This document shows positions 45,611-55,433 of a stretch of 60,912 bases of DNA, piece after piece; the first letter of the stretch is position 1, and the number at the start of each line of letters is the position of its first letter. A program made the translations under genes and the position numbers. The notes beneath the pieces are model-generated. The model was not told where the DNA came from, made no database searches, and saw nothing but the letters and a program-made list of their open reading frames with translations. This DNA is from Flavobacterium enshiense DK69 (lineage in GTDB: Bacteria > Bacteroidota > Bacteroidia > Flavobacteriales > Flavobacteriaceae). The stretch spans positions 1 through 60,912 of the forward strand of contig NZ_AVCS01000005.1 of the NCBI RefSeq assembly GCF_000498495.1, in the 5' to 3' direction.

Positions 45611-47881
45611 CTATGGCTTCATACTGGACTTAAACAACCGCAATTCGTCCCAGGTGAATTTATCGCCGTGAATATCTTTCAGTTCGCCAAGGCTTTCCCC
45701 TTTAAAATCATAGAATGCTTCACGCAGGGCAGCAATTTTATCATCAGGTAAAATATCGGAAAGTTGAATCACTTCCATCTGGATCAACTTAGTGAAATGG
45801 CTGAAAATAGTACCAGGTGTGAGTTTGCGCAACTTGGCTATTTCATGGATAGAATGGTTTTGTTTCCACAATTCCAAGGTTTCTTCAATGGTCGCTTTCT
45901 TTGGCTGTTTTTCTTTTTTGGCTTTTGGTTCGTAGTACGAAACATCGTCATCGTCAACCAAAGACGCACTCATCGACCTGAATCGTTCTGCCACGATGAC
46001 TAACTTATTGATTTTATACTGACTACTTTCTTGAGAAATTAAATTCTGTTTTGAAATCTCTTTGCCTTCCACAATTATTTTTAGCAATTGCAATGCTTTT
46101 TTCAATTGCAGCACGGTTTTGATTTGAAGTTCTTCCAAAACCAACAATTCATCGTAGAATGCTTTTACCTTTTTGACACGCCTGATTTCTTCTATTTTCA
46201 GCAAAACAGATTCTACCACAGTATCCAAAGGGGAAAAGAAATAATTATAAGCCGCTTCACAACGTTGTCTGATGAAGGCAATATCAACAGGGTCAGCAGA
46301 AAACAATTGATACAACTGACTCTGAAATTTAGTCGACGCGTCAGCCAACTGCTCCATACTATCAACATTCGATTGCGCCCAGTTTTTGTGTTTGGATTTA
46401 GGCGATTTTGGAGCCTCCTGCTTGTAACTGTAACTGTGATTGCGCCATTCCTGTATCAATTGTCTGAAATCGAAACTGGTAATCAAGGTGTTACGCAAAT
46501 ATTGGGAAGTTTCCGAGGAAAGCGAATCGGCTAATGTTGCTTCATTAGCTTTGTTGGAAGCATATTCAATAACATCCTCATCCGAGGAAATGCCATTCAT
46601 CCTAAGCGGAGAAAGCAAAATAAGCCCTTTTAAGGAACGTAAACGCGAAAGGGCTACATAGGCCTGCCCTGGAGCAAAAACTTGCGATACATCCAATACA
46701 GCCTTGTCGAAAGTCAATCCCTGACTCTTATGTACGGTAATGGCCCAAGCCAATTTGATAGGGAAGTGGGTGAATGTTCCTAAAAGTTCCTCTTCGACTT
46801 CCTTGGTGTTTTCGTTGATTTTATATCTAATGTTCTGCCATTCATAGCGTTCCACTTCAATGGTTTTGTTTTCATCGGGGAAATGCACCAGAATTTCATT
46901 TTCGGCCAACGATTTGATTATGCCCATTTTTCCATTGAAAAATTGTTTTTCAAATGACAAATCGTTTTTAATAAACATGATCTGCGCTCCAACTTTTAGC
47001 TGAAGATTCGGATCCACAGGATAAATTTTTTCCGGAAAATCATCCACAATAAGGGGTTTATACGTGTATTGTTTTCCGGATAAGGCCGCAAGTGATTCGC
47101 TGTTAATCCCATCTGCCTTGGCATTATGCGTGGTTAAAATAATATATCCTTTATTATTTTTAACATCAAAATCAGGCTTCACGAATTGGTTTAAAACCTC
47201 AATATCATTTTGCGTAATCGTATTATTTCTCAGGTTATTCAAAACGGAAATAAACACATCATCCGTCTGACGGAAAATTTTATCCAATTCAATGTACAAA
47301 GGCGGAAATTGCTGAATTACATGCGAATGAAAAAAGAACATTCCGCGGTAATATTTTTGCAATACATTCCATTCTTCATTTTTTACAACGGGAGGCAATT
47401 GTAATAAATCTCCTATATATAATACTTGGACACCACCGAAAGGACGCTCGTTACGTCGTACTTTCCGCATCATAAAATCCATGGCATCCAGCGTATCGGC
47501 ACGGAGCATACTCACTTCATCAATCACCAAAAGTTCCATATTTCTGATGACAGCACGTTTTTGCGCACCCATATTGAAATGGCGCGATAGCGAGGCCTGG
47601 GTTTCAAACTTTACCGTATCCGAAAAATGGGGGAGGGACTTGGAATCGGGAACAAAAGCGGCGAAAGGCAATTGAAACATCGAATGAATCGTAACCCCGC
47701 CGGCATTCAAAGCGGCAATCCCTGTTGGTGCGACAACCACTGTATTTTTATGAGTTGTCGCAATTATTTCGCGAAGCAGTGTTGTTTTTCCTGTACCGGC
47801 TTTACCTGTTAGGAAAATCGATTTACTTGTTTGGTTGATAAACCGTAGTGTGTAAGATGCTGCGGCAGAAAGTTGCTTCAT
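45611..47881 (-). CDS. Pif1-like helicase with C-terminal HTH domain
   Basis: 756 residues. Walker A GKAGTGKTT at 26-34, VAPTGIAALNAGG (motif Ia), Walker B VIDEVSM, the glutamine-arginine motifs, and the UvrD_C_2-like VHKSQGLTFDKAVLDVS of SF1B helicases. A charged linker leads to an HRDC-like region and a C-terminal helix-turn-helix (about 680-740: ETLELWKQNHSIHEIAKLRK) of the kind found at the end of RecQ-type proteins. It should unwind DNA 5' to 3' and act in replication or repair. It converges on the MG2 gene; no partner gene is evident. Confidence 0.9.
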   Translation of the reverse strand: MKQLSAAASYTLRFINQTSKSIFLTGKAGTGKTTLLREIIATTHKNTVVVAPTGIAALNAGGVTIHSMFQLPFAAFVPDSKSLPHFSDTVKFETQASLSRHFNMGAQKRAVIRNMELLVIDEVSMLRADTLDAMDFMMRKVRRNERPFGGVQVLYIGDLLQLPPVVKNEEWNVLQKYYRGMFFFHSHVIQQFPPLYIELDKIFRQTDDVFISVLNNLRNNTITQNDIEVLNQFVKPDFDVKNNKGYIILTTHNAKADGINSESLAALSGKQYTYKPLIVDDFPEKIYPVDPNLQLKVGAQIMFIKNDLSFEKQFFNGKMGIIKSLAENEILVHFPDENKTIEVERYEWQNIRYKINENTKEVEEELLGTFTHFPIKLAWAITVHKSQGLTFDKAVLDVSQVFAPGQAYVALSRLRSLKGLILLSPLRMNGISSDEDVIEYASNKANEATLADSLSSETSQYLRNTLITSFDFRQLIQEWRNHSYSYKQEAPKSPKSKHKNWAQSNVDSMEQLADASTKFQSQLYQLFSADPVDIAFIRQRCEAAYNYFFSPLDTVVESVLLKIEEIRRVKKVKAFYDELLVLEELQIKTVLQLKKALQLLKIIVEGKEISKQNLISQESSQYKINKLVIVAERFRSMSASLVDDDDVSYYEPKAKKEKQPKKATIEETLELWKQNHSIHEIAKLRKLTPGTIFSHFTKLIQMEVIQLSDILPDDKIAALREAFYDFKGESLGELKDIHGDKFTWDELRLFKSSMKP

Positions 47882-47940
47882 TTGGCGTATAATTTGGAGG
47901 GTGAAAGTAGTAAAAAATCAATCCGTGAACAAATAAAAAA

Positions 47941-47956
47941 GCCTCCAATCGGAGGC
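47941..47956 (-). terminator. Terminator after the OmpH/Skp-like gene
   Basis: GCCTCC (47941-47946) and GGAGGC (47951-47956) with loop aatc; read on the minus strand the hairpin is followed by TTTTTT. Confidence 0.85.
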
Positions 47957-47962
47957 TCTTAA

Positions 47963-48529
47963 TTATTTTTTTTCTTCTTCTTTTTTAGTTGTTTGCGGAC
48001 CTTTATAATTGTCATTCAGCTCTTTAATAAGAATGCCGGTAATATCATATCCATCTTTTGCGTAAAGTACAGTGGCAGACATATCACCAGTTCCATAGAT
48101 ATAATCATAGCCGTTCTTTTTCCCATATTCTTTGATATACTCTTTGATTCTCGTTACCAGGCTGTCATTTTCTTTTCCGCTTTCTTCCTGAAGTGTTCTG
48201 ATAATAGATTCTTGTTTCATGCCTAATTCCTGCTCTCTTTTTTGAAGTTCAGCTCCTTTCGCCTGAGCCCATGCCGGTCCTTTTAACTGTGCATTTTGAC
48301 GAAAAGAAGCAGCCTCACTTTGGAATTGAGAAGCTTCACCACGAAGTTCGCGTCCCATTTCTTCCGATTTTACTTTGTATTTATCTTCTATGTCTTTAGC
48401 TTCTTTATTTTCTTTCAACAATTTTGAAATATCCACATAAGCGGTTTTTGTTTTTTCAGCCGAAGGAGTTTCTTTGTTACAAGAGATCATTGCCAAAGAA
48501 GCAATCGATAGTAAAATCAGTCTTTTCAT
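47963..48529 (-). CDS. OmpH/Skp family periplasmic lipoprotein
   Basis: 188 residues. The lipoprotein signal MKRLILLSIASLAMISC ends with lipobox cysteine C17. The mature part starts KTAYVDISKLLKENKEAKDI like Skp/OmpH, then a long charged coiled coil (to about 130) and the C-terminal GYDYIYGTGDMSATVLYAKD. Skp-like proteins chaperone outer-membrane proteins; this one is lipid-anchored, unlike the soluble enteric Skp. It is followed by a strong terminator and lies 81 bases upstream of the Pif1-like gene start. Confidence 0.88.
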   Translation of the reverse strand: MKRLILLSIASLAMISCNKETPSAEKTKTAYVDISKLLKENKEAKDIEDKYKVKSEEMGRELRGEASQFQSEAASFRQNAQLKGPAWAQAKGAELQKREQELGMKQESIIRTLQEESGKENDSLVTRIKEYIKEYGKKNGYDYIYGTGDMSATVLYAKDGYDITGILIKELNDNYKGPQTTKKEEEKK

Positions 48530-48786
48530 TTTTTATTAGTCAGTTTAAATTTGATGTAAAAGTAATAATTCCATTTGAAGTACCAAAGATGGCAAATTTC
48601 ATGATCATCAGAGGAATTTTATCTAAAAATTATAATATAAATTTAATTTATTACGCTTAAAACAGTTATAAATCCCCTTTATTAAAAACAGATTCATATA
48701 AAGGCTTCTAAGGCACTTTCAAAAAAAGGGAAGGTTTTCGGATATTAAAGCCTTATTTCGTTTAAAATTGAGCTTTATTTGAATTA

Positions 48787-49635
48787 TTACTCGTTTTCGA
48801 TCACATAAATGTGCGAAGAATACTCAAAATTACCTTTAGCTTTTAAATTTGATTGCAAACCGATAAAAAAACCTTTGATGAAATTCATTTTTCCGGATTT
48901 GTATTTTTCCGATAAAAGGGCGACATAAAAACTGTCGAAAATCATCGGAAGCACTTTTTTTAATTTCATATTTTCCATGGCAAATAATTTTTCAATAGAA
49001 GTTTTTGAAAAATGCCAAAGGTGTCGGGGTACATCGTAAGCTGCCCAAAATTTTCCGTAATACTGCGCATCGTACGATTTGTAATTTGGTACAGCAATTA
49101 TAATAGTCCCTGTAGGTTTCAATAGTCGTTTTAATTCTACTATCTGTTTTTGTAAATCGGGTATATGTTCCAAAACATGCCACATAGTAATCACATCGAA
49201 TGATTCTTCTTCTAACGAGCTTAAGCCTTTTTCAAAAGAAACACCTTTACTGATGGCTATCGCCTTTGCTTTATCGTTGGGCTCAATTCCCGTACATATC
49301 CAATTTTGATTTTTTGCTTCCTGAAGAAAATCTCCAGTTCCTGCTCCAATATCCAAAAGCGTTCCTTTTTTAGGTTGCAAGGATGTAATTAATTTAACCT
49401 TATCGCGAATAGCTTTTCTTTTTATAAAATGGTATGCTTTTTCAAATAACGACCTTTTGTTATCGGTATGGGAAATATAATCCTCACTTTCGTAATACTT
49501 CGGAAGTAATTCCAATGACGGTTGCGGATCTGTTTTTAAAAGTTGTAATTCTTCGTCCAAAAGCAAATTAAAATTTTCGCCGGAAACAGAATAATCCTTT
49601 ACACTGATAAAAACGTTATCTTTTGAAAAATTCAT
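48787..49635 (-). CDS. Class I SAM-dependent methyltransferase
   Basis: 282 residues. The SAM-binding motif is LLDIGAGTGDFLQEAK, followed by GIEPNDKAKAIAISKGV and FDVITMWHVLEHIPDLQKQI, as in UbiG/Methyltransf_11 enzymes. An N-terminal extension of about 90 residues (CxxC-free) precedes it, like the sugar- or lipid-modifying methyltransferases of envelope polysaccharide pathways. The substrate cannot be told from the sequence. It lies downstream of mnmG with a 143-base gap that carries a parS-type site. Confidence 0.88.
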   Translation of the reverse strand: MNFSKDNVFISVKDYSVSGENFNLLLDEELQLLKTDPQPSLELLPKYYESEDYISHTDNKRSLFEKAYHFIKRKAIRDKVKLITSLQPKKGTLLDIGAGTGDFLQEAKNQNWICTGIEPNDKAKAIAISKGVSFEKGLSSLEEESFDVITMWHVLEHIPDLQKQIVELKRLLKPTGTIIIAVPNYKSYDAQYYGKFWAAYDVPRHLWHFSKTSIEKLFAMENMKLKKVLPMIFDSFYVALLSEKYKSGKMNFIKGFFIGLQSNLKAKGNFEYSSHIYVIENE

Positions 49636-49689
49636 TTATAAAAATATTTTTTTTAAAGGGTTCTCTTTGTTTATAGGGGTTGACAGGGT

Positions 49690-49705
49690 AGTTTCACGTG
49701 GAACA
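49690..49705 (-). other. parS-like site 3
   Basis: On the minus strand TGTTCCACGTGAAACT, 15 of 16 bases of the bacterial consensus TGTTNCACGTGAAACA. It lies between mnmG and the methyltransferase gene. Confidence 0.75.
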
Positions 49706-49708
49706 AAT

Positions 49709-49780
49709 TCAGATAGCAGACAGCACAAAGCAGATTGCATAATATAATTTCTGCCATCTGCTTTCTGTAAACTGTATACT
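49709..49780. repeat. CAG/CTG-rich intergenic dyad
   Basis: AAAGCAGAT (49728-49736) and ATCTGCTTT (49756-49764) are perfect 9-bp arms within a CAGA/CTGT-rich stretch. It resembles the short repeat in front of the DUF2480 gene (10911-10979) in style. It may form a hairpin in the mnmG 3' region. Confidence 0.4.
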
Positions 49781-51656
49781 ATCTACCCATATGAATTAGT
49801 AAAATAGAAATATCGGCAGGGGAGACGCCGCTGATACGGGAAGCCTGAGATATGGTAATTGGACGGATTTTTTTTAATTTCTCACGCGCTTCAAACGAAA
49901 TCGATTTTACTAAATCATAATCAAAATTATCACGGATTTTTAAATCTTCCAAACGGTTAAGTTTATCCGCATTATTTTTTTCCTTCTCGATGTAGCCGGA
50001 ATATTTTACCAAAATTTCTGCCTGTTCAATAACTTCTCGATCCAGATTATGTTCTTCGATATAATCTGTTACTTTTTTAAATTTTACAAAGTCTTCCAAA
50101 TCCAATTGTGGCCTTGAAAAAACTTTAAACATTTTATCGGGTTGAACCATAGGCGAGGATCCTTTACTTTCCAAAACAGGATTGGCTTCCTCTGGTTTTA
50201 AACTCGTTTCTTTAAAGAAATTCACAAACGCTTCCGACTGATCACGTTTTTTTTCCATTCTTCGTATACGCTCTTCACTCGCTAAACCAATTTCATAAGA
50301 CATAGGCGTCAAACGATCATCCGCATTATCTTGGCGTAATAATGTACGGTATTCCGCTCTGGAAGTAAACATACGATAAGGTTCTTCAGTTCCTTTCGTT
50401 ATTAAGTCATCTACAAGAACGCCAATATACGCTTCGTTTCGTTTTAGAATAAACGGATCACGTTCCTGAGCTTTTAAAGCCGCATTGATTCCGGCCATTA
50501 ATCCTTGCGAAGCTGCTTCTTCATATCCGGTGGTACCGTTAATCTGTCCAGCAAAATATAAACCTTCAATTAATTTAGTTTCTAAGGTATGTTGTAATTG
50601 CGTAGGAGGGAAGTAATCATATTCGATAGCATAACCAGGACGGAAGAATTTCACGTTTTCAAATCCTGAAACCGAACGCAGTGCTTTAAACTGAACATCT
50701 TCCGGAAGCGAAGTTGAAAATCCGTTTACGTATACTTCTACCGTATTCCACCCTTCTGGTTCTACAAACAACTGATGACGATCCTTATCAGCAAAACGAT
50801 TGATTTTATCTTCTATGGACGGGCAGTAACGCGGACCTAAACTTTTAATGCGACCGTTGAACATAGGCGAACGATCGAAACCTTCACGAAGTAAATCATG
50901 AACCAATTCTGAAGTATACGTCATGTAACAATCCTTCTGAACGGTTAACGGTTTGATAGATTCCAAAAAAGAAAATTTATCCGGATTCTCATCACCAGGC
51001 TGAACGATCATTTTGGAATAATCCAACGAACGACCATCCACGCGGGGAGGGGTACCGGTTTTCATACGACCTGATTCAAATCCAAGTTTAACCAAATCTT
51101 CGGTAATTCCGTACGCAGCACTTTCACCAGCGCGACCACCTCCAAATTGTTTTTCTCCGATATGGATTAAACCGTTCAGGAAAGTCCCGTTGGTCAACAC
51201 TACCGTCTTGGCTTTGATTTCAATTCCAAGCGAAGTTCTGATTCCGGTAACTTTTCCATTCTCTGTTAAAATTCCGGAGACCATTTCCTGATAGAAATCC
51301 AGGTTTGGAGTCTGCTCCAACATCATGCGCCACTCTTCAGCGAAACGCATACGGTCGGATTGCACACGCGGTGACCACATGGCAGGCCCTTTCGATTTGT
51401 TCAGCATTTTGAATTGGATGGCTGTTTTATCCGATATAATTCCGGAATACCCACCCAAAGCATCAATCTCACGGACGATTTGTCCTTTTGCAATTCCACC
51501 CATGGCAGGATTGCACGACATCTGAGCAATGTTCTGCAAACTCATTGTAATCAACAGTGTTTTCGAACCCATGTTAGCAGCCGCGGCTGCAGCTTCGGAT
51601 CCGGCGTGACCCGCACCCACCACGATTACATCATATACATCTTGAAATAAACTCAT
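49779..51656 (-). CDS. mnmG: tRNA uridine 5-carboxymethylaminomethyl modification enzyme MnmG
   Basis: 625 residues. FAD-binding GAGHAGSEAAAAAANMGS from G14, then MSCNPAMGGIAKGQIVREID and GPRYCPSIEDKINRFADKD, all classic GidA/MnmG signatures, and the C-terminal helical domain ending SRISGVSPADISILLIHMGR. With MnmE it modifies the wobble uridine of several tRNAs. In many bacteria gidA is close to the replication origin, and here it is flanked by parS-type sites on both sides. Confidence 0.98.
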   Translation of the reverse strand: MSLFQDVYDVIVVGAGHAGSEAAAAAANMGSKTLLITMSLQNIAQMSCNPAMGGIAKGQIVREIDALGGYSGIISDKTAIQFKMLNKSKGPAMWSPRVQSDRMRFAEEWRMMLEQTPNLDFYQEMVSGILTENGKVTGIRTSLGIEIKAKTVVLTNGTFLNGLIHIGEKQFGGGRAGESAAYGITEDLVKLGFESGRMKTGTPPRVDGRSLDYSKMIVQPGDENPDKFSFLESIKPLTVQKDCYMTYTSELVHDLLREGFDRSPMFNGRIKSLGPRYCPSIEDKINRFADKDRHQLFVEPEGWNTVEVYVNGFSTSLPEDVQFKALRSVSGFENVKFFRPGYAIEYDYFPPTQLQHTLETKLIEGLYFAGQINGTTGYEEAASQGLMAGINAALKAQERDPFILKRNEAYIGVLVDDLITKGTEEPYRMFTSRAEYRTLLRQDNADDRLTPMSYEIGLASEERIRRMEKKRDQSEAFVNFFKETSLKPEEANPVLESKGSSPMVQPDKMFKVFSRPQLDLEDFVKFKKVTDYIEEHNLDREVIEQAEILVKYSGYIEKEKNNADKLNRLEDLKIRDNFDYDLVKSISFEAREKLKKIRPITISQASRISGVSPADISILLIHMGR

Positions 51657-51672
51657 TGTTCCACGTGAAACA
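51657..51672 (+). other. parS-like site 1 (exact consensus)
   Basis: TGTTCCACGTGAAACA matches TGTTNCACGTGAAACA at every position. It lies immediately upstream of the mnmG start codon. Confidence 0.85.
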
Positions 51673-51706
51673 TTTTATTGTTTCAATATTAATTTTAGTA
51701 TTCTAA

Positions 51707-51730
51707 TTATTGTTCCACGTGGAACAATAA
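51707..51730. other. parS-like site 2 (24-bp perfect palindrome)
   Basis: The core TGTTCCACGTGGAACA (51711-51726) extends to a perfect palindrome over 24 bp with outer flanks TTAT and ATAA. It overlaps the stop codon and last codons of ybeY. It differs from the consensus at one base of the right arm. Confidence 0.8.
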
Positions 51731-52126
51731 AACTTTTTCATCTTCTTTAGCGCGCATTAACTGTTCGTCAGCTTCGCTTTTATCTTTATAGCCACAGTAG
51801 TGTAATACGCCGTGAATAATAACTCTTTTTAGCTCATCCTCGAAAGTAACTCCGAAATCATTCGCGTTATCGCGGACTCTTTCCACAGAAATAAAAATAT
51901 CTCCTTGTAATAAATTTCCCTCAGAATAATCAAAACTGATGATATCGGTTAAATCATCGTGATTAAGGTACTCTACGTTGATTTTGTGAAGGTATTCGTC
52001 GTCACAAAAGATGTAACTTATATCTCCTTCTTCTTTGCTTTCAGAGGCTATAACGCGCGAAATCCAGTTTTCGAACTTTTCCTCATTGTCTAATTGGAAG
52101 TCGGTTTCGTAATTAAAGTTTATCAT
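51707..52126 (-). CDS. ybeY: Endoribonuclease YbeY
   Basis: 139 residues. It has the family core LNHDDLTDIISFDY and GDIFISVERV, and the metal-binding helix HGVLHYCGYKDKSEADEQLM with H105 and H109. The usual third ligand in GYDH is replaced by KD at 114-115, a change I believe is common in Bacteroidota YbeY. YbeY matures 16S rRNA and takes part in ribosome quality control. Its start overlaps the 3' end of the DUF4175 gene by 14 bases, so the two are translationally coupled. Confidence 0.92.
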   Translation of the reverse strand: MINFNYETDFQLDNEEKFENWISRVIASESKEEGDISYIFCDDEYLHKINVEYLNHDDLTDIISFDYSEGNLLQGDIFISVERVRDNANDFGVTFEDELKRVIIHGVLHYCGYKDKSEADEQLMRAKEDEKVLLFHVEQ

Positions 52127-55100
52127 TATTCTTGAAATAGGTTTGCACCTTCTGATTAAAATTTGGGCGCAAAGGTAAGCTTTGTCTATTTAAAATTTCA
52201 ACACTGTTTAAATATTCTTTCAAAGCCGGCGGTATTTGATTTGCCTGATTATTAAATACTTTCTTATTTGTTTGGGATTGGCGTTTGTTTTCTTCACCCT
52301 GTTGTTGAATCGCTTTATCTAACTTTAAAAGTTCGTGTTTAAGGTTCAACATCTTTTGCAGCGTTTCATTTTTAAAGCCTTTATTTAATAATTGCTTTTC
52401 AATATCCTGCATTTGTTTGGCGGCATTCTGACCCATGCCTCCCATACCTTCTTTTTCCAATGCCTTTTGTAAAGCTTCGCGCAAACGTTGCTGTTCTTTG
52501 TAAATTTCAAGAACTTCACCGGCATTGCCTTCGCCATCCTGACCACCTTCACCTTGCTTGCTGCCTTTATTACCGTTTTTATCGGGTTGTCCTTCTCCTG
52601 GTTTTTGTCCTTTCTGCATGCCTTGCTTCATCTTTTCCGAAAGACCTTCCTGTTTTTTGATAATGTCGGGTAACTGCATGCCGCCTTGCCCTTGACCAGG
52701 TTTGGGTTTTCCTTTGCCTGAACCTTGACCTTGTGCCGGCATGCTCAACTCCATCTGCATCTGATTCATGGCATCGCTAAGAAAATCGGCAAGTTTATTA
52801 GCAGAGGTTATTGTGTACTGCTGATGCGAAACTCCTTTTGGTATATTATTATCGGATAAATTATCAATCGATTTTTCAATGTTATACTGAACATTACCAA
52901 CCTCTTTAGTAATCATTTCAGATATTTTAGGATTGCGAAGCGACATCGCAAATAAACTGTCGTCAACATGTTTGAACTGATTCTTCAAATCCTGTTGTTT
53001 TTTCAAAAGCTTATTAAATCCAATCGAACGAGACGTACTTGATTTAAAATCTTTCATAACATCTTCCTGAGAGAAAGAAAAAGCCAGAAGGTTATCTAAA
53101 ATCTGACGTAACATCTTAACATCTTCCTCCATTTGCTCCATGTCACCCATTTCCATTGACTGTTGCATCTTCTGACTCATCTGTTGCATTTTTTGTGCTG
53201 CAGACTTTTGTTTAGGTTTCGCTTTCGAAGGACTGTTTTTCTGCAATTCATCCGCTGCTTTCTTTAAGTCTTCTTCAATACTTTGCTGTTCCTGCTTATC
53301 ATTAGGAATATCCATCGGAGCTTTTAATTCCTTATTCTCTTTATCAAGTTCGTTCAGTTCATCCTGAATCTTGTCAAACTCTTTATTGATTTCATTCTGC
53401 TCTTTTGAATCATTGTCTTTGCTATCAGACAATTTATCCTCTTTTTTAGAAAGCTGATCTAATTTTTCAGCTATCTGTTCGGCTTTCTTCTCAACATAAA
53501 AACGCTTGGTCATTTCTACCAATTGTTCAAGACTTTTAGTTTGGTCTTTGGTATTTTGTTTTAGTTTGTCAATTTTATCAAAAAGTTCCTCTTCCTGTAA
53601 TTTATTGGTCAGCTCTTCTAATTCCTTAAGAAGCTTTTCGTTTTTCTCTATCTCCTTCTCATTCTTCTCCAGACGTTTCAATAATTCATCTTTGAATTCA
53701 TCTTTCTTTTCTGCATTGAAATCTTTCAGATTATCTTCAAGTTTTTTAGAGAATTCCTTCATCATCTCATCCTGCTGTTTCTGGCGGTTGATGAAATCCT
53801 GAACTTTTTTCTGATCTTTAAAATCAAGGTTTGTTTTTTCTTTACCCATTTTTTGGAGCTTGTCCAATTCGGATAATTGCTTGTCTTGATTTTTAATCGA
53901 TTTTTCTAAACTGTTGATATTGGAATTCTGTTCTTGAAGGCTTTCTTCTTGTTTTTCATTCTCCGTTAATTCACGGTGACTGAATACGGAAGACTTAGTG
54001 CTTTTATAATTATGCAACGCGTCATTATCAAAAATCTCAAAATAATAATCATAATCAACACCTTGTTGCAACGTTAATCCCGAAGGAAAACTGTAAACAA
54101 ACTGGTCAAAGGAACTCTGCTTAACCGGAATATAGCCTCGTCGTGCCTGTTTAGGATTATCCTTCGGATAAAAGATAACCTGAAGTTTCGATAATCCGTA
54201 ATCATCGGAAACCTGACCTAAAATCATGTTCCCTTTCAGTTTTAAACTGTCCGGAGCCTGCTCAATTGAAATCGTAGGGTATTGGTCTTTAAGCGTTGTA
54301 ATCTGATAATGCAGTTTTTCGTGGTTTTTTACCGCTATATTAGAAGTAAAAATTTGATAATCAGTATTTTGTACAATATTTTTAGATAAACTGAAATACG
54401 ATTCATTTTTTGTAAAAGGGAAAGACTGTTCATTGCTTTTCCATAATACTTCGGTTGTAGTCAATGCATTAACCTTCCAAGTCACTTTGGAACCTTCAGG
54501 GACCACAGCGTTTCCAGTACCTTGAATAACTTCCGCTTTTCTTCCCAAATAAGAAGGAAAATGAACCATCATTTCAAAACTGGCAATGGTAGGAACAGCA
54601 ACTACCTGTAATTCAAACGAATTGGAATAAATCTCATTAGCTGATAGCTGAAATTCAACATCTGTATAAGGCTTTTCAAATTTGTATTGAAACAATCCGG
54701 GTTTAACCGATTCCAAATAATAACTTTCCTCACCAATGTTAATCATAGCATTCTCGGGAACAATTTTACCGGTGGTTTTTACCTGAAGCAGAAAATCCTG
54801 ACCTTGCTCAGCTTTTAATAAAGGATTTAAAATTTCGAATTCAAATGGGGCAGGAGGGGTGTACTGTTTTTTAAAATGCACCATTCTGTCAAAACTCTGC
54901 GTAATCATTCCGGAATTACCGCTGACGAAAAACAGCAACAGAATTAATAACGGAACTACCGCATAAGGGACAAATTTCAAATTCTTTTTAAAATTGATGG
55001 CATTCCCGAAAGGGATAGGTTTCAATGAAGATGCCTTTTGCTCGATCGATGCCAATAACAATTCGGAAGGATTCGACTGATCATTAAGCTGAAGAAAATT

Positions 55101-55433
55101 GGTAAGCTTATCACTGACTTCCGAAAAGTGATTCCCAATAATTTTTGAAGCTTCTGTATAATCAATTCCTTTCTGAAGTTTGAACAATTTAAAAACCGGA
55201 AACAGAATAAAACGAAGCAAAAGGAAAATTTCAACCGAAACAAACAACCAGAATAGGAAAGTTCTTCCTTTTGGTGACAACCAAAGGAAATATTCCACCA
55301 GGAGCGTACCTATAAAATACAGTACACCCAATCCAATAAAAAGCAACGATCCTTTGAGTAACTCATTGGTATAAAACTTCTTAATGAAGGCTTCCAGTTT
55401 TTGAAATATCAGATTTTTGTTTTCCAAAATCAC
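52113..55433 (-). CDS. DUF4175 family membrane protein with long coiled coil
   Basis: 1,106 residues. Three hydrophobic segments near the N-terminus (LLFIGLGVLYFIGTLLVEYF, FLFWLFVSVEIFLLLRFI, FVPYAVVPLLILLLFFV) are followed by a beta-rich periplasmic region (about 190-480) and then a long Lys/Glu/Gln-rich coiled coil (about 500-900) with a Gly/Pro/Gln-rich stretch (GQGSGKGKPKPGQGQGGMQL). The family is typical of Bacteroidota and has no known function; it is probably an envelope protein. It is transcribed away from the candidate origin and is coupled to ybeY. Confidence 0.88.
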   Translation of the reverse strand: MILENKNLIFQKLEAFIKKFYTNELLKGSLLFIGLGVLYFIGTLLVEYFLWLSPKGRTFLFWLFVSVEIFLLLRFILFPVFKLFKLQKGIDYTEASKIIGNHFSEVSDKLTNFLQLNDQSNPSELLLASIEQKASSLKPIPFGNAINFKKNLKFVPYAVVPLLILLLFFVSGNSGMITQSFDRMVHFKKQYTPPAPFEFEILNPLLKAEQGQDFLLQVKTTGKIVPENAMINIGEESYYLESVKPGLFQYKFEKPYTDVEFQLSANEIYSNSFELQVVAVPTIASFEMMVHFPSYLGRKAEVIQGTGNAVVPEGSKVTWKVNALTTTEVLWKSNEQSFPFTKNESYFSLSKNIVQNTDYQIFTSNIAVKNHEKLHYQITTLKDQYPTISIEQAPDSLKLKGNMILGQVSDDYGLSKLQVIFYPKDNPKQARRGYIPVKQSSFDQFVYSFPSGLTLQQGVDYDYYFEIFDNDALHNYKSTKSSVFSHRELTENEKQEESLQEQNSNINSLEKSIKNQDKQLSELDKLQKMGKEKTNLDFKDQKKVQDFINRQKQQDEMMKEFSKKLEDNLKDFNAEKKDEFKDELLKRLEKNEKEIEKNEKLLKELEELTNKLQEEELFDKIDKLKQNTKDQTKSLEQLVEMTKRFYVEKKAEQIAEKLDQLSKKEDKLSDSKDNDSKEQNEINKEFDKIQDELNELDKENKELKAPMDIPNDKQEQQSIEEDLKKAADELQKNSPSKAKPKQKSAAQKMQQMSQKMQQSMEMGDMEQMEEDVKMLRQILDNLLAFSFSQEDVMKDFKSSTSRSIGFNKLLKKQQDLKNQFKHVDDSLFAMSLRNPKISEMITKEVGNVQYNIEKSIDNLSDNNIPKGVSHQQYTITSANKLADFLSDAMNQMQMELSMPAQGQGSGKGKPKPGQGQGGMQLPDIIKKQEGLSEKMKQGMQKGQKPGEGQPDKNGNKGSKQGEGGQDGEGNAGEVLEIYKEQQRLREALQKALEKEGMGGMGQNAAKQMQDIEKQLLNKGFKNETLQKMLNLKHELLKLDKAIQQQGEENKRQSQTNKKVFNNQANQIPPALKEYLNSVEILNRQSLPLRPNFNQKVQTYFKNNDKL

